Shown here: positions 18,431 through 25,916 of the stretch, in pieces | How positions within the stretch are numbered: the first letter of the stretch is position 1 | Layout: every line of letters begins with the position of its first letter | NCBI RefSeq assembly: GCF_002846415.1 | Contig: NZ_PJMX01000001.1 | Span: 7,440,001 to 7,504,000, forward strand | From: Streptomyces sp. TLI_146 | GTDB taxonomy: Bacteria; Actinomycetota; Actinomycetes; Streptomycetales; Streptomycetaceae | Length of the DNA: 64,000 nt | Direction: 5' to 3' | The notes under the pieces: model-generated | Databases searched by the model: none | Told to the model about the DNA's origin: nothing | What the model saw: the letters and a program-made list of their open reading frames with translations, nothing else | Program-made: the position numbers and the translations under genes

Positions 18431-19645
18431 GTGCGCCCGATCCCGCGCCGGTTCACCCTGGCGGCAGCCGTCATGTCCATCGGAGTGTTCGTCGCGGCCT
18501 GTGGCAGCGACAGCGGCGGCAACAGCGCCTCCGATCAGAAGGAGCTGTTCCTGCAGCCCGTCGCGGCGTCCGGCCCCGACCCCTTCACGGAGTCGACGGC
18601 CAAGGCCGCCAAGCCGCTCACGCCCTCCCAGCCGCCGCCCAGCGCCCCGAGCAGCCCCACCGCGACCGTGCAGGCCATCCGCGCCGTGTCGGGCTCCACG
18701 CCCGGCCTCTACGGCGGCACCCAGTCGGTGGCCAGCTGTGACGTGGAGCAGCAGATCCGCTTCCTCAACGCCGACCGGGTCAAGGCGCGCGCGTTCTCGG
18801 AGACCGCCGGGATCAACCCCGACGACCTCCCGACGTTCCTGCGCGGGCTGACCCCCGTGGTGCTGCGGGCCGACACCCGGGTCACCAACCACGGCTTCAA
18901 GGACGGCCACGCCACGGCCTTCCAGTCCGTGCTCCAGGCCGGCACCGCCGTCATGGTCGACGACCACGGCACCCCGCGTGTGCGCTGCGCCTGCGGCAAC
19001 CCGCTGAAGCCGCCCGTCGCCACCCGGGGCGCCGCCTCGCGCGGCCAGTCCTGGCCCGGCTACCACCCGCAGCGGACCGTCGTCATCAACCGCACCACCA
19101 CGGTCATCAACAGCCTGATCATCGTGAACGTCATCAACAACACCTGGATCGAGCGGCCCACCGGCGACCACGGCATGCACGACCGCGAGCGGCCCGACAT
19201 CCAGATCGACCCGACGGCGCCGGTGGTCACCGACTCGCCGAGCACGCCGGTGAGCCCGGACCAGTCCAGCCCCGCCGTCTCGCCGAGCGAGTCCACGCCG
19301 TCCACCTCCAGCACCTCCCCGAGCACCAACTGCCCGAGCACGACCCCGACGGTCACCGTGACGAAGTCGCCCCCGTCGGTGCCGCCCGGCGGCACCACGC
19401 CGAGCGCGCCCACGACCTCGGGCTGCCCGACGGCCACCGTCACCGTCAGCCCCAAGGTGACGACGAAGCCGCCGTCGGTCCCGGTCACGCCGAGCGAGCA
19501 GATCGTGCCGACACCGTCCACCGAGCTGCCCACCCTGCCGTCCGAGCCGCCCCCGGTCTTCCCGCCCGACTCGTCGGGCGGCCAGATCCCGTCGGGCACC
19601 TCCGACTTCGACACCGAGCCGCCGCTGGACGCCAGACTCTCCTGA
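18431..19645 (+). CDS. Secreted lipoprotein, DUF6777-like
   Basis: 404 residues from GTG 18431. The signal ends in a lipobox, GVFVAAC, so it is anchored outside the membrane. The core (about residues 80-240) contains LYGGTQSVASCDVEQQIRFL and several conserved-looking Cys. From residue 250 on it is a Ser/Thr/Pro-rich stalk. It resembles Streptomyces lipoproteins annotated DUF6777, from memory. It lies 36 bases before the phosphatase gene on the same strand, so co-transcription is likely. Function unknown. Confidence 0.75.
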   Translation: MRPIPRRFTLAAAVMSIGVFVAACGSDSGGNSASDQKELFLQPVAASGPDPFTESTAKAAKPLTPSQPPPSAPSSPTATVQAIRAVSGSTPGLYGGTQSVASCDVEQQIRFLNADRVKARAFSETAGINPDDLPTFLRGLTPVVLRADTRVTNHGFKDGHATAFQSVLQAGTAVMVDDHGTPRVRCACGNPLKPPVATRGAASRGQSWPGYHPQRTVVINRTTTVINSLIIVNVINNTWIERPTGDHGMHDRERPDIQIDPTAPVVTDSPSTPVSPDQSSPAVSPSESTPSTSSTSPSTNCPSTTPTVTVTKSPPSVPPGGTTPSAPTTSGCPTATVTVSPKVTTKPPSVPVTPSEQIVPTPSTELPTLPSEPPPVFPPDSSGGQIPSGTSDFDTEPPLDARLS

Positions 19646-19681
19646 CCGGCGCCCCCGATCGGACCGAGGATCGGAGTGACG

Positions 19682-21721
19682 ATGGACGAGTGGCCCGCGC
19701 CCCCCGGTCTCGGCCTCGCCCTCAACCGCATGGGCACCTTCGACTGGGACCTCATCAGCGGGCAGCTGCACATGGACCGGTCCGCGCTCGCCGTCTTCGA
19801 CATGGAGCCCGAGGAGTACGACGGCCGGCCCGAGACCCTGGGCAGCCGGGTGACCCCGGCCGAGGGGACCCGGCTCGACGCCCTGGTCTCGCAGGCGCTG
19901 AAGAACGGCAGCGTCCACTACGGCGCCTACTTCCGCGTCCGGCTGCGCGACGGCTCCGCGCGCTGGACGCACACCCAGGGGTATGTGGAACGCGACGCCA
20001 CCGGCCGCCCGCAGCGCATCATCGGCGTGGTCCGGGACGCCACCCAGGAGCTCACCGAGTACTCCGACCGCCCCACCGCCGACGACGAGGAGCAGCGCCG
20101 CAGTACGAGCGTGGTGGACAGCACCACGGCCGCGCTGGCGCACGCCCGTACCGTGCAGGACGTCATCGACGTGCTCAAGGGCTCGCACGGCCTGGAGCAC
20201 CTGGGCGCCACCAGCCTGGTGATGGGGCTCCTGGAGGCGGGCCGGATCCATCTGGTGGCCGAGGGCCCCGAGGACAGCTTCGTGCCCGGCACCCGCTGGA
20301 CCCGGGTCGACGAGCAGTACCCGATGAGCGAGGTCGTACGCACCCTGGCCCCCCGGTTCATCCAGACCGCCGACGACTTCGCCCGCTCCTACCCGCGCCT
20401 GTGGCCGCACATCAGCGGCCTCGGCATCACCGCCGCCGCCTATCTGCCGCTGATCGCCCAGGCCCGCCCGATCGGCGCCCTCGGCCTGCTCTACAGCGAC
20501 AAGACCGGGTTCACCGCCGACGAGCGCAACCTCCTGGTGGCGCTGGGCAGTTCGATCGCGCAGAGCCTGCAGCGGGCGGTCCTGTACGAGCAGGAGCACG
20601 ACCTCGCCGAGGGGCTCCAGCAGGCCATGCTGCCGCGCCGCATCCCCGAGGTGCCCGGCGCCCAGATCGCGGTGCGCTACCGCTCGGCCCGGCTCGGCCG
20701 GGACATCGGCGGCGACTGGTACGACGTCATCCCGCTGCCCGGCGGCCGGGTCGGCGCGGTCATCGGCGACGTCCAGGGCCATGACACGCACGCCGCCGCC
20801 GTCATGGGCCAGCTGCGGATCGTGCTGCGCGCCTACGCCGCCGAGGGGCACACCCCGGCCACGGTGATGGCCCGCGCCTCGGTGTTCCTGGACGAGCTGG
20901 ACACCGACCGCTTCGCCACCTGCACCTACGCCGAGGCCGACCTGTCGACCGGAGTCGTCCAGCTGGTGCGGGCCGGACACGTCGACCCGCTGCTGCGGTA
21001 CTCCGACGGCAGCTGCCGCAGACTGCCCGTCGAGGGCGGCCTCCCGCTGGGCCTGTCGGCCGAGTTCGGGCGGCTGGAATACCCGGTCACCACCGTCGAG
21101 CTGGACCCCGGCCAGACGCTGCTGCTCTATACCGACGGCCTGGTCGAGCAGCCCGGCGCCGACCTCGACGACGGTATGCAGCTGCTCGCCGCCCTCGTGC
21201 GGTCGGGGCCCGGCGACCTCCAGGAGCTCGCCGACCGGCTGTGCGACGTGGTCGACGACCGGGCGGGCGACGACGACGTGGCGCTGCTGCTCCTGCGCCG
21301 GCGCGCCCTGGAGGCCCCGCGGAGCGGCGGCCGGCTCCAGCAGCACGTGGCGCAGAACGACCCGGAGGCGCTGAGCTCCTCGCGCCATATGATCCGGGCC
21401 GCCGTGCGGGCGTGGGGCGCCCGGGAGCGGGCCGACGAGATCGAGCTGGCGGCCGACGAGCTGATCACCAACGCGCTGATGCACACCGACGGCGGCGCCA
21501 TCGTGACCGTACGGGTGCTCGCCGGGCCCGAGCGGCGGATGCGCGTCGAGGTCGAGGACCGCTCCAGCGCCCTGCCGCGCCGACGCGAGGCGGGCGACTC
21601 CGGGGTGTCGGGGCGCGGCCTGATGCTGGTGGACCGGCTCGCGGACGTGTGGGGCGTGGAGTCGAGGGGCAGCGGCAAATGCGTGTGGTGCGAGTTCATC
21701 GTCCCCGAGCGCGCTACTTGA
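19682..21721 (+). CDS. PAS-GAF-SpoIIE phosphatase with ATPase domain
   Basis: 679 residues from ATG 19682 (GGAG five bases upstream; GTG 19676 is an in-frame alternative). Domains: PAS (about 10-115), GAF (about 140-300), PP2C/SpoIIE phosphatase (RDIGGDWYDVIPLPGGRVGA and VIGDVQGHDTHAAAVMGQ; about 325-535), and a HATPase_c/RsbW-like kinase (ELAADELITNALMHTDGG; about 550-678). Such proteins reset anti-sigma/antagonist switches in response to a sensed signal. It probably acts on an STAS antagonist encoded elsewhere. Confidence 0.93.
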   Translation: MDEWPAPPGLGLALNRMGTFDWDLISGQLHMDRSALAVFDMEPEEYDGRPETLGSRVTPAEGTRLDALVSQALKNGSVHYGAYFRVRLRDGSARWTHTQGYVERDATGRPQRIIGVVRDATQELTEYSDRPTADDEEQRRSTSVVDSTTAALAHARTVQDVIDVLKGSHGLEHLGATSLVMGLLEAGRIHLVAEGPEDSFVPGTRWTRVDEQYPMSEVVRTLAPRFIQTADDFARSYPRLWPHISGLGITAAAYLPLIAQARPIGALGLLYSDKTGFTADERNLLVALGSSIAQSLQRAVLYEQEHDLAEGLQQAMLPRRIPEVPGAQIAVRYRSARLGRDIGGDWYDVIPLPGGRVGAVIGDVQGHDTHAAAVMGQLRIVLRAYAAEGHTPATVMARASVFLDELDTDRFATCTYAEADLSTGVVQLVRAGHVDPLLRYSDGSCRRLPVEGGLPLGLSAEFGRLEYPVTTVELDPGQTLLLYTDGLVEQPGADLDDGMQLLAALVRSGPGDLQELADRLCDVVDDRAGDDDVALLLLRRRALEAPRSGGRLQQHVAQNDPEALSSSRHMIRAAVRAWGARERADEIELAADELITNALMHTDGGAIVTVRVLAGPERRMRVEVEDRSSALPRRREAGDSGVSGRGLMLVDRLADVWGVESRGSGKCVWCEFIVPERAT

Positions 21722-21758
21722 CGGTAACCATCCGTAATCCGACCGTACTTGACCGTAA

Positions 21759-21916
21759 ATGGCGCCGCTGGCCCGCGGCCGGTCCCTCGTGGTCGCCCTG
21801 TCCGCGTACGGCGGCCGGGTCCACGTGGGCCTGGTCGCCGACGGCAAGCCGTCCCGGACGTCGACCGGCTGGCGCGGGCGCTGGGCGAGGAGCTCACGGA
21901 GCTGGTTAATCTGTGA
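21759..21916 (+). pseudogene. 3' remnant of a WS/DGAT acyltransferase gene
   Basis: Bases 21777-21853 encode SLVVALSAYGGRVHVGLVAD, like the C terminus of wax-ester synthase/diacylglycerol acyltransferases. After 21853 the matching frame changes: a shifted frame reads VPDVDRLARALGEELTELVN and stops at 21914-21916. Only about the last 50 residues survive, with a frameshift inside. The rest of the gene (normally about 450 residues) is gone. Family match is from memory. Confidence 0.65.
21907..21912 (+). promoter_or_regulatory. -10 box of the Fpg/Nei gene (leaderless)
   Basis: TAATCT lies seven bases before the ATG at 21920, and no usable ribosome site is present. The box falls inside the final codons of the acyltransferase remnant. 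Confidence 0.5.
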
Positions 21917-21919
21917 GGT

Positions 21920-22780
21920 ATGCCGGAATTGCCCGAAGTGGAAGCGCTCCGCGACTTCCTCGCCACGCATCTCGTCGGCCATCGGATCGCCCGCGCGCAG
22001 CCGGTCGCGATCAGCGTCCTGAAGACGTACGACCCGCCGCTGACCGCCCTCGACGGGCGTGCGGTCACCGGGGTGGGGCGGTACGGCAAGTTCCTCGACA
22101 TCGACGCCGACGGCCTCCACCTGGCGCTCCATCTGGCCCGGGCCGGCTGGCTGCGCTGGCACGACGAGCTGCCCGCCGGGCCGCCGCGCCCCGGCAAGGG
22201 CCCGCTGGCGCTGCGGGTCGCTCTGGAGGGCGGCGCCGGGTTCGACCTGACCGAGGCGGGCACCCGCAAGAGCCTCGCCGCGTACCTGGTCCGCGACCCG
22301 CGGGAGGTGCCCGGCATCGCCCGGCTCGGGCCCGACCCGCTCGCCCCGGAATTCGACCGCGACCGGTTCGCCGGACTGCTCGCGGGGGAGCGGCGCCAAC
22401 TCAAGGGCGCGCTGCGCGATCAGTCGCTGATCGCCGGGATCGGCAACGCCTACAGCGACGAGATCCTCCATGTGGCGCGGATGTCGCCGTTCAAGCAGGT
22501 GGACCGGCTCACCGACGACGAGACCACCACGCTGTACGAGGCGGTCCGCGCCACCCTCACCGACGCGGTGGAGCGCTCGCGCGGGCTCGGGGCGGGCCGC
22601 CTCAAGGCGGAGAAGAAGAGCGGGATGCGGGTGCACGGCCGCACCGGCGAGCCCTGCCCGGTCTGCGGCGACACGGTCCGCGAGGTCTCCTTCGCGGACT
22701 CCTCGCTCCAGTACTGCGCCACCTGCCAGACCGGCGGCAAGATCCTCGCCGACCGCCGGATGTCCAAGCTGCTCAAGTAG
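21920..22780 (+). CDS. Fpg/Nei-family DNA glycosylase
   Basis: 286 residues. Begins MPELPEVEALRDFL, so after removal of Met the catalytic proline and following glutamate are in place. The helix-two-turn-helix LKGALRDQSLIAGIGNAYSD binds DNA. The C-terminal zinc finger is CPVCG with CATCQTGGK. It excises oxidised bases and cuts the abasic site. Whether it acts as Fpg (8-oxoguanine) or Nei (oxidised pyrimidines) cannot be told from sequence alone. It is convergent with the anti-sigma-like gene, 32 bases apart. Confidence 0.93.
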   Translation: MPELPEVEALRDFLATHLVGHRIARAQPVAISVLKTYDPPLTALDGRAVTGVGRYGKFLDIDADGLHLALHLARAGWLRWHDELPAGPPRPGKGPLALRVALEGGAGFDLTEAGTRKSLAAYLVRDPREVPGIARLGPDPLAPEFDRDRFAGLLAGERRQLKGALRDQSLIAGIGNAYSDEILHVARMSPFKQVDRLTDDETTTLYEAVRATLTDAVERSRGLGAGRLKAEKKSGMRVHGRTGEPCPVCGDTVREVSFADSSLQYCATCQTGGKILADRRMSKLLK

Positions 22781-22812
22781 CGCTTCCCGTACGGAGGATG
22801 GTCACCCCGTAC

Positions 22813-23460
22813 TCAGCCCGACCTGGTCAGGGTCGCGAGCCGGGCCCCGTCCCGGGTCCGTACCTCGAAATGGGAGATGTCGGCGGGCGCCAGCGCCGCG
22901 GCCCCGCGCATCGTCACCTGGGCCCCGTCCTGAACCGCCCAGGTCGCCACCGTGTCCTCCTCGCCGCCGCGCCCCACCGCGACCAGCGTGCACACCGCCG
23001 GGCCGCGCACCCCGCCCACGTCGAGCCCCACGTCGGTGCCGAACCCGGCGGGCGCGGCCGCCAGCGTCGCCGTCACCCCGGGCGCCGACGCGGTCGCCGT
23101 CCAGTGCGGCGCGGCCGGGTCCGCCATCAGGCCGAGCGCCGCGAAGGGCGCGCCCACCACCAGCGCCGCCGCGGCCACCAGCAGCCCTAGCCGCCTCCTG
23201 CGCCGCGCCCGCAGCCGGGCGCCCACCGCGCCGAGCGCCGCGTGGAGCAGCCCGGGCGACGGCGCGGCGACCGGGTCCACCCCGGGCGGCGTCCAGCGGG
23301 CGTACGCGGCGAGCAGCGCCTCCACGCTCCCGAGCTCCTCCAGCAGGCGCGCGCAGTGCGCGCACCCCGCCAGGTGCTCCTCGAAGCGGAAGGTTTCGGC
23401 GACACCGAGCACCCCGAGCGCGTACGCCCCGACGTCCCGGTGGAGTTCCAGCGGCCTCAT
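22813..23460 (-). CDS. Membrane zinc-finger anti-sigma factor
   Basis: 215 residues from ATG 23460. N-terminal ELHRDVGAYALGVL and HLAGCAHCARLLEEL form the His-x3-Cys-x2-Cys zinc-binding anti-sigma motif. One membrane helix (LGLLVAAAALVVGAPFAALG, about residues 93-112) follows, then an extracellular beta-rich domain. This is the layout of anti-ECF sigma factors of the RskA type. No sigma gene is adjacent on this strand; the nearest is the ECF gene 1.6 kb away. A TTG start 12 codons upstream is less likely. Confidence 0.88.
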   Translation of the reverse strand: MRPLELHRDVGAYALGVLGVAETFRFEEHLAGCAHCARLLEELGSVEALLAAYARWTPPGVDPVAAPSPGLLHAALGAVGARLRARRRRRLGLLVAAAALVVGAPFAALGLMADPAAPHWTATASAPGVTATLAAAPAGFGTDVGLDVGGVRGPAVCTLVAVGRGGEEDTVATWAVQDGAQVTMRGAAALAPADISHFEVRTRDGARLATLTRSG

Positions 23461-23532
23461 GCCGTCTGGTACGCAGACGGCGGCCCAATCACTCAAGTCA
23501 CACGGGAAGGGACAGTAAGGAGTCGGCGCACC

Positions 23533-23538
23533 TACAAT
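23533..23538 (+). promoter_or_regulatory. -10 box of the LytTR gene (leaderless)
   Basis: TACAAT eight bases before the ATG at 23547, with no ribosome site at normal spacing. Confidence 0.45.
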
Positions 23539-23546
23539 CCGACCGC

Positions 23547-24308
23547 ATGCTGCGCGTACTGGCCGTCGACGACGAAGCCCCCGCCCTGGAGGAGCTGCTG
23601 TACCTCCTGCGCTCCGATCCGCGGATCCGCAGCGCCGAGGGAGCCACCGGGGCCACCGACGCGCTGCGCCTGATCGGCGGCGCGCTGGACGCCGGGCCCG
23701 ACGACGAACAGGGCGTCGACGTCGTCTTCCTCGACATCCACATGGCCGGGCTCACCGGACTCGACATCGCCCGGCTGCTCGCCGGGTTCGCCCGGCCGCC
23801 GCTGATCGTCTTCGTCACCGCGCACGAGGGCTTCGCCGTCCAGGCCTTCGACCTGAAGGCGGTCGACTACGTGCTCAAGCCCGTCCGCAGGGAGCGGCTC
23901 GCGGAGGCGGTGCGCCGGGTGGCCGAGATGACGGGGGAGCGCGGCCCGGCGCTCCCGGAGGTGCACGAGTCCGCCACGGCCCACATAGCCGTCGAGCTCG
24001 GCGGCGTCACCCGGTTCCTGGCCGTCGCCGACATCGCGTACGCCGAGGCGCAGGGCGACTACGCCCGGCTGCACACCGATTCCGGCAGTCATCTGGTGCG
24101 CGTGCCGCTGTCGACGCTGGAGGACCGCTGGCGCGCGCACGGGTTCGTGCGGATCCACCGCAGCCACCTGGTGGCGCTCGCCAGGATCGACGAACTGCGC
24201 CTGGAGGCGGGCAGCATGACCGTCCGCATCGGCGGGGCCGAGCTCCCCGTCAGCCGCCGCCATGCCCGCACCCTCCGCGACCAGCTGATGCGTCGCGGCG
24301 GTCGTTGA
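23547..24308 (+). CDS. LytTR-family response regulator
   Basis: 253 residues. Receiver domain: acidic pair in VLAVDDEAPALEEL, phosphoacceptor Asp in VDVVFLDIHMAGLTGLD, then FVTAHEGFAVQAFDLKAVDY and the lysine of VLKPVRRERL. The C-terminal 100 residues are LytTR (AYAEAQGDYARLHTDSG, FVRIHRSHLVALARI, LPVSRRHARTLRD). It should bind DNA as a phosphorylated dimer. No sensor kinase lies beside it, so its partner is elsewhere. It is convergent with the hypothetical gene at 24338. Confidence 0.93.
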   Translation: MLRVLAVDDEAPALEELLYLLRSDPRIRSAEGATGATDALRLIGGALDAGPDDEQGVDVVFLDIHMAGLTGLDIARLLAGFARPPLIVFVTAHEGFAVQAFDLKAVDYVLKPVRRERLAEAVRRVAEMTGERGPALPEVHESATAHIAVELGGVTRFLAVADIAYAEAQGDYARLHTDSGSHLVRVPLSTLEDRWRAHGFVRIHRSHLVALARIDELRLEAGSMTVRIGGAELPVSRRHARTLRDQLMRRGGR

Positions 24309-24337
24309 CGCTCCACCGCCTGCCTACTGATGGTGCG

Positions 24338-24829
24338 TCAGAACAGATGGATCGCCAGATGCCCGAGCGGCAGGCCGAGTTCCCACGCCGGGGTCCACAC
24401 CCGCGGCTCGTCCTCGGCCTCGGCGCGCGGGTCGACCCCGCCCGGCACGACCGCGTCCAGGTCCGCGGCCAGCAGCTCGGTCTCCTCCAGCCACCGCCAC
24501 GCGTCCCGCGCCAGCGCCAGGTCGGGGCCGGACCCGGCCGCCTCCCGCTCGCGCAGGCGCTCGCGGACCCAGCCGTGCCACGGCCGCCCGGCCGCGGTGA
24601 GCGAACTCCACTCGTCGAGTCTGGCCACCACCCGCGCGCCGCCGACCGCGCCGTCCGACAGGAAGATCGTCAACGCCAAGGCGTTGCGTCCGGCCCTGAA
24701 TTCGAGCGTCGTCGGCGGCATGAGATCGCCGGTGCGCAGTAATTCGTCGGCGATGTACTCCGCGTACATCCATGCCATCGGCACCAGCAGTTCGCCACCA
24801 CTGGTCCCGTTCGTACCCTCCGGACGCAT
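24338..24829 (-). CDS. Hypothetical protein
   Basis: 163 residues, soluble, acidic. No domain is recognised. Features seen: an N-terminal helix MAWMYAEYIADELLRTGDL, a region rich in Trp (WHGWVRERL, AWRWLEETELL) and a C terminus ending LGLPLGHLAIHLF. Codon use is normal for the window, with strong G+C at third positions, and GAGGCGAGA precedes the ATG. It is divergent from the short zinc-finger gene at 24951. Confidence 0.7.
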   Translation of the reverse strand: MRPEGTNGTSGGELLVPMAWMYAEYIADELLRTGDLMPPTTLEFRAGRNALALTIFLSDGAVGGARVVARLDEWSSLTAAGRPWHGWVRERLREREAAGSGPDLALARDAWRWLEETELLAADLDAVVPGGVDPRAEAEDEPRVWTPAWELGLPLGHLAIHLF

Positions 24830-24950
24830 TCCGTCTCGCCTCTTTCATCGACTGTCCAGGCGCTCCAGGGAGCTCCAGGGAGCATTGAACCGGGGGCGCG
24901 TGCCCGCCGTGGCCAGAAGGGCAGGATCCGTCATCCCCTACGAGGTGCCC

Positions 24951-25139
24951 ATGCATGTGCGGCAGTCGCTCGGCGCGTACGTCCTCGGCGCCCTCGCGCC
25001 GGACGAGGACCGCCGGGTCGCCGGTCATCTGCGCACCTGCCCGGACTGCCGCGCGGCCTACCTGGAGGTCGCGGAGGCGCCCTCGATGCTGGCCCTGCTC
25101 TCCGAGGAGGACCTGGCGGACGGGCCGCCGGACGAGTAG
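24951..25139 (+). CDS. Minimal zinc-finger anti-sigma-like protein
   Basis: 62 residues from ATG 24951 (GAGG just upstream). SLGAYVLGALAPDEDRRVAG then HLRTCPDCRAAYLEV gives the His-x3-Cys-x2-Cys anti-sigma zinc motif and resembles the first 45 residues of the membrane anti-sigma protein at 22813. There is no membrane helix or sensor domain. Its last 82 bases run antisense through the 3' end of the ECF sigma gene, an unusual tail-to-tail arrangement for such a pair. Confidence 0.8.
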   Translation: MHVRQSLGAYVLGALAPDEDRRVAGHLRTCPDCRAAYLEVAEAPSMLALLSEEDLADGPPDE

Positions 25140-25705
25140 CCCGGCAGGACCCGCGCCAGGGCCCGCAGAGCATAGTACGAGCGGGACTTGACGGTGCCGC
25201 ACGGCACCCCCAGGACCTCCGCCGCCTCGGCCACGCTCAGTCCCCGGAAGTAGATCTGCGCCAGCACCGCCCGGTGCTCGGGGCTCAGGGTGCGCACCGC
25301 GTCCCGGACGTCGAGCGCCGCCGCCGACCGCTCGGCGTGGTCGTCCTGCGCCTCCACGCGCGCGTCGAGCACGGCGTCGTGCACCTCGACCGGCCGCGCC
25401 TGCCGGTTGCGGCGGGCGTCGATCGCCAGCCGCCGCCCGACGGTGAACAGCCACGGCCGCATCGAGGCGTACGGGCCCTCGAACGCCTCCGGGTGCTGCC
25501 AGGCCCGCACCAGCGTCTCCTGGAGCAGGTCCTCGGCGCGCTGACGGTCGCCGTAGGTGAGGCCGAGCAGGAAGTGCATCAGGGCGGGGCCGTGCTCGCG
25601 CTGGAGTGCCGCGAGGTCGGGCTCGCGGGTGTACCGCCGCGGCGGCGCCGCACCTCGTGGGGCCGCGTCCGCCCGTGGGGCCGCGTCCGAGATACCCGTG
25701 CTCAC
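25058..25705 (-). CDS. ECF-family RNA polymerase sigma factor
   Basis: 215 residues from GTG 25705 (GGGAG upstream). Sigma region 2 is LTYGDRQRAEDLLQETLVRA with YASMRPWLFTVGRRLAIDAR. Region 4 is LSPEHRAVLAQIYFRGLSVA with LGVPCGTVKSRSYYALRAL, where the recognition helix lies. The family core ends near ARVLPGY. The last 25 residues (Ser/Arg-rich) are encoded by the strand opposite the zinc-finger gene. No extra SnoaL-type C-terminal domain. It is likely controlled by one or both zinc-finger proteins nearby. Confidence 0.93.
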   Translation of the reverse strand: MSTGISDAAPRADAAPRGAAPPRRYTREPDLAALQREHGPALMHFLLGLTYGDRQRAEDLLQETLVRAWQHPEAFEGPYASMRPWLFTVGRRLAIDARRNRQARPVEVHDAVLDARVEAQDDHAERSAAALDVRDAVRTLSPEHRAVLAQIYFRGLSVAEAAEVLGVPCGTVKSRSYYALRALARVLPGYSSGGPSARSSSESRASIEGASATSR

Positions 25706-25869
25706 CGTGGTGCTCCCTTCCCGAGAAGTCCGCAGGCCGCAGCCCGTATCCGAGCGCAGTCGGGCGCGAAGGGACAGCCGCCGGACCGCGACATGCGACG
25801 AACGGTCGAATGGAGCGGCGAATGGTGCGGCGAACGGTTGGGGAATCGGACTATCTATGCATGATGTGG

Positions 25870-25892
25870 ATATCTGATAATCAATCAGGTAT
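25870..25892. promoter_or_regulatory. AT-rich inverted repeat before the CapA-like gene
   Basis: Nine-base arms ATATCTGAT and ATCAGGTAT (one mismatch) are separated by five bases. A GATAAT hexamer at 25876-25881 inside it could be the -10. The patch is strikingly AT-rich for this genome and lies 25 bases before the start at 25917, so a repressor site over the promoter is plausible. Confidence 0.5.
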
Positions 25893-25916
25893 TTCCGACC
25901 CATGGAGCCCGGTGCC

